Source: Hordeum vulgare subsp. vulgare
Taxonomy: Eukaryota; Streptophyta; Magnoliopsida; Poales; Poaceae
DNA length: 64,000 bases
Reading direction: 5' to 3'
Assembly (NCBI RefSeq): GCF_904849725.1
Contig: NC_058519.1
Span: 178,983,703-179,047,702 of the forward strand
In this document: positions 49,251 through 58,705 of the stretch, piece after piece
How the letters are laid out: each line of letters begins with the position of its first letter
Position numbering within the stretch: position 1 is the first letter of the stretch
Program-made: the position numbers and the translations under genes
Notes under the pieces: model-generated
Seen by the model: the letters and a program-made list of their open reading frames with translations, nothing else
The model's database searches: none
Told to the model about the DNA's origin: nothing

Positions 49251-49362
49251 AGCATTGTCCCATGTGAGGAAAAATTAAAAGAGGCCAAAGTTTCCCAACA
49301 AAAAAAAGAAGCCGAAGAGCCCAACCAAAAAAAGGAGAGAAAAAGAGAGAAGGGACAATGCT
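49251..49362 (+). promoter_or_regulatory. Purine-rich loop closed by 11-bp stem (D)
   Basis: AGCATTGTCCC (49251-49261) and GGGACAATGCT (49352-49362) are perfect inverted repeats around 90 nt of nearly pure purine plus a few C. Confidence 0.65.
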
Positions 49363-50132
49363 ACTATCTTTTTCCACAGTTGTGCTTCACAATAGCACCA
49401 TGTTCTTCATGATTGAGAGTCTCTTGTTTTGTCACCACCATATACTAGTGGGAATCTTCATAATATAACTTGGCTTGTATATTCCAATGATGGACTTCCT
49501 CAAAATTGCCCTAGGTCTTCGTGAGCAAGCAAGTTGGATGCACACCCACTAGTTCTCCTTTTGAGCTTTTACACACCTATAGCTCTAAGTGCATCCATTG
49601 CATGGTAATCCCTACTTTTTCACATTGATATCTATTGATGGGCATCTCCATATCCCTTTGATACACCGAGTCAATGTGACCATCTCCTCATTTTTGCCTC
49701 ACAACCTCCACCACACTCCATTCCACCTATAGTGCTATATCCATGGCTCACACTCATGTATTGCGTGAGAGTTGAAAAAGGTTTGAGAAAGTAAGAGTGC
49801 GGAAACAATTACTTGTCCAATACCGGGGTTGTGCATGATTTAAATTCGTTGTGTGGGGATGATGGAGCATAGCCAGACTATATGATTTTGTAGGGATCAC
49901 TTTCTTTGGTCTTGTTGTTTCAAAAGTTCATGATTACCTTGCTAGTTTGCTTAAAGTATTATTGTTTTCATGTCAATAGCAAACTATTGTTTTGAATCTT
50001 ACGGATCTGAACATTCATGTCACATGAAAGAAGTTACAAAGGACAAATATGCTAGGTAGCATTCCACATCAAAAATTCAGTCTTTATCACTTCCCTACTC
50101 CAGGACGAGCAGGAGTTAAGCTTGGGGATGCT

Positions 50133-51636
50133 TGATACGTCTCCAACGTATCTATAATTTTTGATGGTTCCATGCTATTATCTTGTCAAACTTTGGATGT
50201 TTTGTATGCATTTTATATCTTTTTTGGGACTAACTTATTAACTCAGTGCCAAGTGCCAGTTCCTGTTTTTCCGTGTTTTTGACCTTTTTTCACAGGAGAA
50301 TATTAAACGGAGTCCAAACGGAATAAAACCTCCGAAAAGATTTTTTCCGAAGCAGAAGATACGAAGGGAGCTTGAGAACCAAGGCAGAGGGCACCAGGGG
50401 AGTCCACAAGCCCCCTTGCCGTGGCCTGGGGGCGCGCCAAGCAGGCTTGTGGGCCCCTGTGGCTCCTTTGCCCTACTTCTTCCGCCTATAAATCCCCGAA
50501 AAATCAGAAACCATGGGAGAGAGTCACGAAAATACTTTTCCGCCGCCGCAAGCTTCTATCTCCGCAAGATCCCATCTGGGGCACGTTCTGGTGCCCTGTC
50601 GGAGGGGGATTCGGACATGGAGGGCTTCTTCATCAACACCATTGCCTCTCCGATGATGCGTGAGTAGTTCACCATAGACCTCCGGGTCCATAGCTAGTAG
50701 CTAGATGGCTTCTTCTCTCTCTTGGATCTTAAATACAAAGTTCTCCATGATCGTCATGGAGATCTATCCGATGTAATATTCTTTTGCGGTGTGTTTGTCG
50801 AGATCCTATGAATTGTGGATTTATGATCAGATTATCTATGAATCTTATTTGAGTTTCTTTTGATATCTTATATGCATGATTTCATATCCTTGTAATTCTC
50901 TTCGAGTTGTGGGTTTCGTTTGGCCAACTTGATCTATAATTCTTGCAATGGGAGAAGTGCTTGGTTTTGGGTTCATACTGTGTGATGACCTCACCCAGTG
51001 ACAGAAGGGGTAGCGAGGCACGCATCGTGTTGTTGCCATCAAGGGTAAAAATATGGGGTTTATATCTATTGCTTGAATTTATCCCTCTAAATCATGTCAT
51101 CTTGCTTAAGGCGTTACTCTGTTTGTTATGAACTCAATACACTAGATGCATGCTGGATAGCGGTCGATGTTTGGAGTAATAGTAGTAGATGCAGAAAGTA
51201 TCGGTCTACTTGTCTCGGACGTGATGCCTACATGTATGATCATTGCCTTAGATATCGTCATGACTTTGCGCGGTTCTATCAATTGCTCGACCGTAATTCG
51301 TTCACCCACCTAATATTTGCTATCATGAGAGAAGCCTCTAGTGAACACTATGGCCCCCGGGTCTACTTCACATCATATTTTCAGCCCTACACTTTTACTA
51401 TTTTGCACTTTCCGCCTTCAGATCTCACCTTGCAATCAATCGTGAAGGGATTGACAACCCCTTTGTAGCGTTGGGTGCAAGTTTTCTGTTTTTGCGCAAG
51501 TACTTTGGAGACTTGGCTTGATACTCGTACTCGATTGATACCTTGGTTCTCAAACTGAGGGCAATACTTACTGCTACAGTGCTGCATCACCCTTTCCTCT
51601 TCAAGGGAAAAACCAACGCAATCTCAAGAGGTAGCA
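50133..51636 (+). repeat. D 3' LTR
   Basis: 1504 bp, TGATACGTCTCC to GGTAGCA, TATA at 50487-50493 and U5 block 51537-51575. Confidence 0.92.
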
Positions 51637-51884
51637 CAACCCAAGAGCCTTATGGGCTATGAGAGGAGGTGGTCCAGCCCCTGGGGGTCTAGCCGAAGCC
51701 TCTTTCAAAAGCCCATGCGGCTAGGAGTGGAGATAAAAGGCAAAAGTCCTTTAAAAGGAAAGGAAGGAGGAGTCCTCCCAGAGTAGTCCACCTTCCTTGT
51801 GGGAAGGTGGACTCTTCCTTGTAGGGTTCGACCGACCCCTTCTCCTTGGAGTAGGGGCTAAGGCTGCCTCCTATCCCCTCCTCC

Positions 51885-51892
51885 TATATATA
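51885..51892 (+). promoter_or_regulatory. TATA box of BARE-type LTR
   Basis: TATATATA in CTCCTATATATACTAGAGG context, in the second half of the LTR as expected for the promoter that lies upstream of R. Confidence 0.65.
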
Positions 51893-52384
51893 CTAGAGGT
51901 TTCGAGGGTTTTGAGACACAGAAATCAGCCACGTCTACCTCTCTCTCCATCTAGATATGTTTCTCCTCTAGTCTAGTTTGGCAGTGCTTAGGTGAAGCCC
52001 TCCTGGATTAGTTGACCACCACCACCACCACCATGCCGCCGTGTTGGAGAACTCATCTACCTCTCCGCCCCCTCTTGCTGGTTCAAGAAGGAGGATATCT
52101 TCATCAAGTTGTATGTGTGCTGAACGCGGAGATGTTCTCTGTTCAGCACTAGATCAGGATAGATCATGATGGGATCGCGGGACGGATCGTGATGAGATCA
52201 TGGGACGGGCTGCGATTTGGATCGCGAAGATGTTACACTATATCAACCGCGTTATATATGCTTCCGCTTAGCGATCTACAAGGGTATGTAGATTCACTCT
52301 CCCCTCTCGTAGATGATCACCACCATGGATAGGTATTGCGTGTGCGTAGGAAAAACTTTGTTTCCCATGCAACGTTCCCCAATA

Positions 52385-52862
52385 GGCATGGGCCATCTCC
52401 TCCGTCAACCAGCCGACCTCGATGTCCGGCTCGTGGCCAGCCCAACGCTGATCCTCTGGGCAGGCCTCCACGGCCTGCTTCGCCCGCGCCTGCGTCTCCG
52501 GCAGTTGGTGAAGCACAACAAACAAAGCCAAGCGGTGCTTACCGGCGAAGGCACTGTCCAACTCACGGAAAAGGCTAACCATGTCGGTCGCCTCCCGTTC
52601 CGCTCTCTCCTTGTGTGCCATTGCTTCGTGCGTCTCTTCCTAAGCCGAGCCACCTCGGCCCAGAGGGCTGTCCCCGCCTTGTCGTTGGCGGCTGACGCTT
52701 GCTGTGCCGCCTCCTTCACCGCATTCTCGTCCTGGTGCTCTCCGGCAAGACGCTCCACCTCCGCCCGCAGCGCCGCCATGGCTGCTCGCTCGGCGCCCAG
52801 ATCCTTGTCCAGCCGGTCGTACTCCGCAGCAATCTCGTCACACTTACCCCGAACATCAGTAG
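52385..52862 (-). pseudogene. G2 antisense gene, coiled-coil part of last exon
   Basis: The minus strand encodes CDEIAAEYDRLDKDLGAE, ALRAEVERLAGEHQDENAV and AAQQASAANDKAGTALWAEV, clear heptad-rich coiled-coil. After a frame change near 52630 it continues ATDMVSLFRELDSAFAGKH, LFVVLHQLPETQARAKQ and LTEEMAHA. It joins in phase with 42421 across the BARE LTR, which shows the exon was continuous before that insertion. On the upstream side it is split by the MITE at 52863. Confidence 0.75.
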
Positions 52863-53283
52863 GAGCATATCCAGCCATTGAGCCCCCTAGGAGGTCTCTT
52901 TTATGCTGGTTGGGGTTGCCCCGGCGTAATTTTTATTTTGGGGGTGAACTTTTTTCCAATCATTGGGCTCCCAGCCACCAGACGGTGCACTCTAAGCTAG
53001 CCACTCGTCCTTTGTGCAGTTCATATGCCATGTGCAAAGGAGAGATAAAAATGAGGCGAGAGAGGGGATGGACGACTGATGGTGGGCTATTTGCATGCAA
53101 AAAGTAGCGTCGACGCTCACGAGTGGCCCCCGGTGGGCTGTGTTTGGCCTGGGAGCGCCGGCTCTAATTTTGGCCAAACGAGGCGAAAACTGATTCATTG
53201 GGGGCACGAGTGGGACATTTTTCATCCATCGGGGCTGAAAAAGTGGTCCTGGGGGCTACTTGGGGGAACGGCTGGAGATGCTC
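52863..53283. mobile_element. Harbinger-like MITE, 421 bp
   Basis: Terminal inverted repeats GAGCATATCCAGCC (left) and GGCTGGAGATGCTC (right), 13 of 14 matching; similarity continues more loosely inward (AGCCCCC blocks). Three-base flanks TAG and TAA suggest a decayed TWA duplication as in PIF/Harbinger. No transposase. It interrupts the antisense gene and supplies an ATG from its own TIR to the downstream frame. Confidence 0.7.
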
Positions 53284-54206
53284 TAAGCGATTGACCCAGC
53301 TCCTCTACTCGGCCATGGGAATGGCGGTCGCTACACACAAATCAAGTGAGGAGCCGGCTAGACTACAATGACACGAAGCAAATAAGATTTAGTTTGGCTA
53401 CCGCGAAGCTGCACAACCGGCCCGAATCTCGGGGCCTAAACCCACTGGGTGCGCTTGCGCACACCCACCAATTCAAAAGAAAACTTACCCTTGGCCGCCT
53501 CGAGCTTGACCGTCCGAGTCTCAAGATCCGCATGGACCTTGAAGTAGAAATTCTTGCTATAACGGCACAGAGCTATCGCCTGCTGGAAGAGCGACTCACA
53601 CTTCGCCTGATCGGCCTGAAGAAGAAGAAGGAAAGAATATCAAAAGCAGATAAGATTTGGCCCAGTTGCCATGAATCCGCGCAGCCGGCCCGAATCTCGG
53701 GGACTACACCAAGTGGGTACGCTTGCGCGCACCCACCACAGAACAGATGGAAAGAAAGGCTCCACGAAAAAACTTGCCTGGAGTGCCCTCCCCATCACCT
53801 TGAGATTGTTCACCGTCGACTGGGCGAAGGTGACAACCCCATGTTTTATCGGGCCATCACATCCACGACCGTCGGTAGCACTATGGCTTGTCCGGAAGTC
53901 AAGCAGCTCGCCTCGGGATGGTTATGCAATGTCCCCACCCTGCAGGCTGCAGCGTCGGCCGACTCGTCCTCTTCACCACCATCATCCTCCTCCGCCTCCG
54001 GCACATCCGAGCCTTCGGGGTCCTCGGGGCTGTCCCCGTCCGACTCGAAGTCCTCGGCATCGGATTCGTCCAATCCGTATCAAAGCACTGTGAATTCAGA
54101 CCATCCGTCATGTTCTGTCGACCAAAAAGCCGAGGAGCGTCACAACCACGCGTCAAATACTACAAGAAAGGAAAAAAGGGACAACTGGAGTTGGACGAAA
54201 ACTTAC
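53284..54206 (-). pseudogene. G2 antisense gene, middle exons and introns
   Basis: Read on the minus strand, an intron begins GTAAGT at 54206 and an acidic exon follows (DESDAEDFESDGDSPEDPEG, 53846-54073). The next exon end NLKVMGRALQ joins in phase to ADQAKCESLFQQAIALC across an intron at 53616-53777, whose donor is GCAAGT and acceptor TTCTTCAG (GC-AG type). The exon ending KLEAAKG is followed by GTAAGT (53483-53488) and an acceptor TTGTAG at 53363. In-phase junctions support real splicing. Stops (one CGA-to-TGA-like at the start of the acidic exon) show that it is now dead. Confidence 0.65.
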
Positions 54207-55075
54207 CGCCGGTACACGGTTGCCACGGTAGAACGGCGGCAGGCCGAAAGTCCACTCCTCATCCAGCTGGAAGTTGGTGAACTTGTTCACCCGGGCAGCC
54301 ACCTTTTCTCAACGACAGGTCCACCATCGTCAGCCGGCTCGGGTCCTTGCGGCCGCTAATGTCGCACATCCGGTGCGGCCTCGCTTGCAGCGGCAGCACA
54401 CGGCGGGAGACGAATGACGCCACGAGGTCCAGAGCCACCAGCCCAAGGGAGGTCTTAAGCTCCTTCTTCCGACCATCGATCAATGCCAACTCGTCAATGC
54501 GCACATCAAGATCCAGTGCTCTCAAGTCGGCGGCTCGTCGATGAAGGGCGGGAGATTGACCTAGTTCCGCCCCAAGCCGATGTTGCGGGCGTAGAAGAAG
54601 GTGCGCTCCATTTCTTGAACGACTCCTTCCACTTCATCTTCGGGAGCGGCCTGACGCCCCGTCTGTACACCACCATGCCGCCACAGGAGTACGACACATT
54701 GCCATGCGCCTGGGCGTGGAAATGACAGAAGTGGCAGAAGAAGGAAGGAAAGGGCCGGAAGCCCAGATACGCCTCGCACACCGTGGTGAAGCACACGAGG
54801 TACAAGACGGAGTTAGGCCCCAAATGATGCATCTCGTGCTCATAAAACTCAAGAAACTGTCAGAGAAAGATGCTCCCCGGCAGCCCGAAGCCAACAATAA
54901 AATGCGTACTGAAGACGACGCACTCACCGACGCGGGGCTTCGGCATGCGCTTCTCGCCGGGTGCGTACGCCTTGATGAGCTCCGCGGACTGAAGCTTCCG
55001 CATCCGCTGGAGGTACTCAATGTGCTCCGCCCTCATGATGGAACCCTCCCACGAGCCGGAGGGAAGTGCGCCCAT
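54207..55075 (-). pseudogene. G2 antisense gene, first exon (Transposase_28-like domain)
   Basis: The start is the ATG at 55075 (MGALPSGSWEGSIMRAEHIE). It contains RVGECVVFSTHFIVGFGLPG, then HHLGPNSVLYLVCFTTVCEAY and LGFRPFPSFFCHFCHFHAQ, and later RRVLPLQARPHRMCDISGRK. This layout matches the 'putative gypsy type transposon' domain (Pfam Transposase_28) from memory of the family. Frameshifts lie near 54860 and 54560. The exon ends at a GTAAGT donor at 54206. The protein is plant-TE specific with no known biochemical activity; it is probably nuclear or a host-interaction factor, which is speculation. Confidence 0.75.
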
Positions 55076-55256
55076 CTCGTCGGTCGTCGGCGGTGAGCTG
55101 GAGAAGAGAAGGCGAGAAACACGGCCCCTAGCGGATCGACCGCGGGGAAGAGCTGCGGGCGCGAGGAGGAAGGACGAAGGCGGAGAGTGGCGGTGCAAGA
55201 ACTAGCAGGATGCAGGAGTGAGGGGAGGCAATGGCTAAACCAACCTCCCTGTTTCC
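55076..55256 (-). other. Leader of G2 antisense gene
   Basis: About 180 nt between the promoter-like site and the ATG at 55075. The rest of 55267-55715 is GC-rich, without a supportable gene, up to the PPT-like GGTTTCGGGGGATAC before the LTR. Confidence 0.45.
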
Positions 55257-55266
55257 CCTTTTAAAG
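55257..55266 (-). promoter_or_regulatory. TATA-like box for the antisense gene
   Basis: The minus strand reads CTTTAAAAGG about 180 nt upstream of the ATG, in an otherwise GC-rich context; well placed for a promoter of the antisense transcript. Confidence 0.5.
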
Positions 55267-55715
55267 CCCCGGGGGAGATGTGTGGGCATGGGATCGGTTG
55301 CGCCCACATCCCCCACTAACCCACGATCCCCACGCGTAGTAAACCGCATGGGGAACCCCAATCGGCGTCCCGCGGCCGCAATAAATGCATGCATGGGCCA
55401 AGGCATATCAGATCGGGCCTGCGGCGATATCCCGTCGTGCGGGTAGTGGCGAGCCTGCTGTTCGCCACCGACCCAGACGTGGCGCACCCCGGCCGGTGCC
55501 AGAACCTAAGCGACGCCATGGAACCCGAGGCACCGCGGCGGCCGGCTTCAACCTTGGTCGGCTGCCGTTACAGTCGGCTAGAAGAACACCTCACCGCCAG
55601 CTCGCCCCTAGCCAGTCGGTCGGCTTCGACAACACCTTCGGGCAAAGGGGGGTTGGGGGAAACCGCTGCCCCCCTCGTCTCGAGGCATCCGAACCCCAAC
55701 GGTTTCGGGGGATAC

Positions 55716-56646
55716 TGATGGGAATATTACCCTTGGGTATACCAAAAGCGGAGATAATCCGTCTCGAAGACATTTACGACCACGTGCGCCCCCTGGCCAG
55801 CTTGCGATAGCCGGCCCGCCTGGCCGGCGCGTGCCCAGTCGGCTGTTGATTGCCGGGCCGCTTGGCCAACGCGCGAACGGCCGGGTGGCAGGATTCGGCC
55901 CGGCCGGCTGGCCTGCCGCCAGCCGAACAGCCGGCTTCCGTCCCATCTGGTCATACCCCCATATGAAGACAGGACAAGATGAATGATACACATGCTCTCG
56001 TGGAAGCAGTACGCGCTGACATGCTCGGCATGGCCATGGGTACAAAGATGAAGAGGTCAGCGAGGCAACAGGGCCCTAGTCACCGCCGAGGTTGATTGGG
56101 CGAGATGACATTGTAGCCATGTCCCCCCTGCCTGCTCCCTGACGAGTAGGCGCGCTGGCCTCTGATGCACACGGACGGCGGGCCCCGCGCCAGACAAGAC
56201 CCGACAGCCACGCGGGTCCCGCAGCCAGCCGGAGAGGCTGGCAGCCGACCCCCACTTCATGTCCTACTCCTACCATTGTACACATCGGGTTGTACTATAA
56301 CCCTCGCCTCAGCCCCCACAGAGAGGCACGGCTCACACATAGGAAGATAGATATAAACACGCAGAGACACGAGAGAAACACGACATACCACAAAGGAGGT
56401 GAGACCGGCACCTAGAGCTCCATCTCCCTCCTCACAAATAGCTCCAGGAGCACCCTTTGTACTATGATTCTCGGATAGTCATACACGCAGGACTAGGAGT
56501 TTTACCTCACCAAAGGGCCCTGAACCTGGGTAGATCGGCGTCATGTGTGTTGCGCCTACACTTGTTCCCAGACGCCGCCGGCGCCCATCGGCCCCAAACC
56601 ATGAACTAAGCCACCCCCTCACATCTGTCCCGAAAATACCACGACA
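55716..56646 (+). repeat. G2 3' LTR
   Basis: Begins TGATGGGAATATTACCC just after a purine-rich tract (CGGTTTCGGGGGATAC) and continues through the R/U5-like region (GCAGAGACACGAGAGAAACA). The end is uncertain: ...CCACGACA at 56646 is favoured because Harbinger sequence starts right after, but a terminus near 56596 is possible. The 5' LTR is not in the window, so it cannot be compared. Confidence 0.55.
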
Positions 56647-56648
56647 AC

Positions 56649-57110
56649 TTAAAAATCGTTGGTTTGGGCTACACCATCACCCTGATCATCGATGATCATA
56701 ATGTGCAAATAACACACCATGTCATCACCTTCCACAAAGTTTCTTGTTCCCACATCATTGCAGCCCCACGAACAATTCCCCAATGCGCTTACAGCACTCC
56801 AAAAGCACTCTCCACATTCTTCCGAGCCAATTCCTACATTGTTGTGAAGTTTTTTTGTTTTCTGCCATATGGTTCGGATATGGTCTTCACAAATGCAGCA
56901 CATTAAGGATATATGCCATCGACAAGATAGTATCTCATGTTGTAATCTCGGCCGTTGACGGTGTAGTTGCACGGAGGTGATTCCCCGTTGCAAAGCCTCT
57001 TGAACACCAGAGATGGTTGAAGCATGTTGATTTCGTTGTGAGAACCTGGCATTCCAAAGAAAGCATGCCAAATCCATAAGTCATGTGATGCCACCGCCTC
57101 TAGTATGATG
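56649..57110 (-). pseudogene. PIF/Harbinger transposase fragment (DDE_4)
   Basis: The minus strand gives HDLWIWHAFFGMPGSHNEIN, NYTVNGRDYNMRYYLVDGIY, FVKTISEPYG, then RKNVESAFGVL and WEQETLWKVMTWCVI. These are the core words of the PIF/Harbinger nuclease, including an Asp-bearing DGIYP segment and the Glu in NVESAF. Stops near 56905 and 56800 and frame changes break it, and the amino-terminal part is missing. G2 appears to have inserted at its left edge, so this is older DNA than the nest. Confidence 0.85.
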
Positions 57111-57652
57111 GTGACCTTTTTGTGTGACCTTGGTACATTCCTAGTAAACTTTTAGGGCAGTTTTTCCATTCCTCACAAACCTAGGGTTCAAACATTGGAG
57201 TGATTCTTTGTTGCGTGTTGAGGGATGATCATATGATTCTATTATGTTAGCATTATTGAGAGATTGCACTAGTGAAAGTATGAACCCTAGGCCTTATTAC
57301 CAAGCATTTACACAACGTTTTTCTCGCTATTTTACACTTGCTACCTTACCATTTTTATATTTTCAGATTACAAAAACCTATATATACTATCCATACTATA
57401 TTTGTATCACCATTTCTTCGCCGAACTAGTTCACCTATGCAATTTGCCATTGTATTGGGTGTGTTGTGGACACAAGAGATTTTTTGTATTTGATTACAGG
57501 GTTTTTTGAGAGAAATCATCTCCATCCTACATCTCCCACGGACTGATAAACCTTAGGTCATCCACTTGAGGGAAATTTGCTGCCGTCCTACAAAACTCTA
57601 CTCTCGGAGGCCACAAAACATGTACAAAAATAAAGTTGTGTAGTAGACATCA
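57111..57652 (+). repeat. Gypsy LTR fragment (3' half)
   Basis: Contains GATAAACCTTAGG...GAGGGAAATTTGCTGC (57545-57585), the same U5 block seen in the C and D LTRs, and ends GTAGTAGACATCA at 57652. The 5' half is missing and no PBS follows. The family was not determined. Confidence 0.6.
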
Positions 57653-58705
57653 GAGGTTGTTGATGCCGGGAAGAAGTCGTTGTTTGGGAAGTGAGCGTCG
57701 GCGTCTGTGATGAAGAAATCAACAGTCACGCAGAGCGCTACCCAAAAACCTTATCACCCTTTTCCCGTACATGACTCGAAGTGACGGGGTTTCCGAGGCC
57801 TACTGTCCCGACCTGCGGTGCATGCCGTAAACCGGGATGGGGAAGAACCTAGCAGCAGCTCAGAGTTTGGAACTCGAAGACATGAGGAAGATAATTTTCT
57901 GATGTGTTCCTCTGAAGAGGAGAGGCCTCTCTTTTATAGGCACGTGAGAAGGAGGCGAATAGGCTGCGATGGGAGGTGAAACAAAAGAGGGAGACGAAAC
58001 AAACATGCAACAACAAAAGGGTGCAGTGTTCGTAGTCAATCTCCACTACAACAAACTTTTAGCTCCAGAGTGACCTTTCGTTTACTAGTCGTGCATGAAA
58101 AAAATGTAAACAACGACTCGACTCATTCTCGCAACCCGCGGCGCATGGTGAAGAGGCGTGGCGTGACCAAGCGGGCGACGGAAGAGAAACGCGCGTGAAT
58201 ATCTCTCTTGTTCTCATTCTCATACATGTGGAGAAACAACCTCCCTTATAAAAGATTTAACTCCTACTAGGTGAACAATATGAGACTAAACTTTAATCTC
58301 ATCTCTTGCCTTACATGAATGGGCTAAGTAGACCTCTAAAATTATTATGAAATCAGAAAATGTATTGGAAACAAAATTCTAGCACAACATTTGCCCATAA
58401 ATAGACTAAATTCCAGCACTAGTGTCTCCGAAATTAGCATTGCATAGGTTAAGAGGTAGCCGAGTTAGGGTTTGAGTTATAGGTGCATGACTAAATATCA
58501 ACTCATTTTAGTCTTTCCTTTCTATACGTTAAGTGCCATCCTTTCTCAGCGGTGTGATGTTTTGAGCATTAGTTTTGGAATAAAAAGAGACAATAATTGA
58601 TCCTATAAAGTAAAAAAACCGCCAAGTAAAAAATATTTTTTTAATGAAAATGTGCATTTTGTGAAATTCTACAGCATTCCCTTTACTAAAACATCAGTTG
58701 AGTTA
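57653..58705. other. Unassigned intergenic DNA
   Basis: No gene can be supported. A minus-strand TATA-like CCTATAAAAG is at 57931-57940, with transcribed-strand sequence resembling the 5' part of some transposon, but no protein signature follows. From 58050 to 58705 the DNA is AT-rich with no recognised feature. Confidence 0.35.

Larger units (their letters stand above)
47424..50132 (+). other. D non-coding internal region
   Basis: No gene seen over 2.7 kb. Contains two PPT-like hairpins (48025-48043 and 48079-48103), the conserved ~75 nt block (48984-49053), the stem-closed purine segment (49251-49362) and the PPT AAGCTTGGGGATGCT at 50119-50132. Confidence 0.75.
43517..51636 (+). mobile_element. 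D: non-autonomous LTR element (gag-protease)
   Basis: Complete 8120-bp element with a perfect CAACC duplication (43512-43516 and 51637-51641). 5' LTR 43517-45016, PBS 45028-45045, gag-protease 45284-47359, then 2.8 kb non-coding, PPT and 3' LTR 50133-51636. No pol. The LTRs differ visibly near their starts, so it is not very recent. From memory the LTR resembles Triticeae Sabrina/WHAM-type Gypsy families; I do not rely on that name. Confidence 0.92.
42427..52384 (+). mobile_element. BARE-1/WIS/Angela-type Copia solo LTR, split by D
   Basis: LTR segments 42427-43516 and 51642-52384 total 1833 bp. It starts TGTTGGGAATATGCCCTAGA and ends with the GTTCCCCAATA-type terminus, both well known from this Copia group. 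No internal domain exists, so it is a solo LTR. Target duplication AGCAT (42422-42426) and GGCAT (52385-52389), one mismatch. It disrupts the G2 antisense gene. Confidence 0.9.
26929..56646 (+). mobile_element. G2: Tat-like Gypsy retrotransposon with antisense gene
   Basis: GC-rich element. Segments outside nested insertions are 26929-28067, 36465-42426, 52385-52862 and 53284-~56646. The order on + is gag, protease, RT, RNase H, integrase. A spliced gene on - then lies between pol and the 3' LTR (55716-~56646). The 5' LTR is left of the window because C inserted upstream of gag. Extra genes between pol and the 3' LTR, often antisense, are known from Tat-lineage Gypsy elements. All frames are broken by stops and shifts. 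Confidence 0.8.

Noticed and set aside
43517..51636. Firm family names for D, A and G elements
   Set aside because: Recollection of LTR starts is not enough to separate Sabrina, WHAM, Fatima and relatives; a database comparison would be required.
53346..54359. 337-codon plus-strand open frame, Ser/Pro-rich
   Set aside because: It is the complement of the antisense gene's acidic and spliced exons; the minus strand has recognisable domains and splice sites.
54704..55096. Plus-strand 130-codon frame
   Set aside because: Shadow of the Transposase_28-like first exon on the minus strand.
57653..58050. LTR or gene promoter on the minus strand
   Set aside because: A TATA-like site is present, but no terminus, PBS or protein signature could be found.
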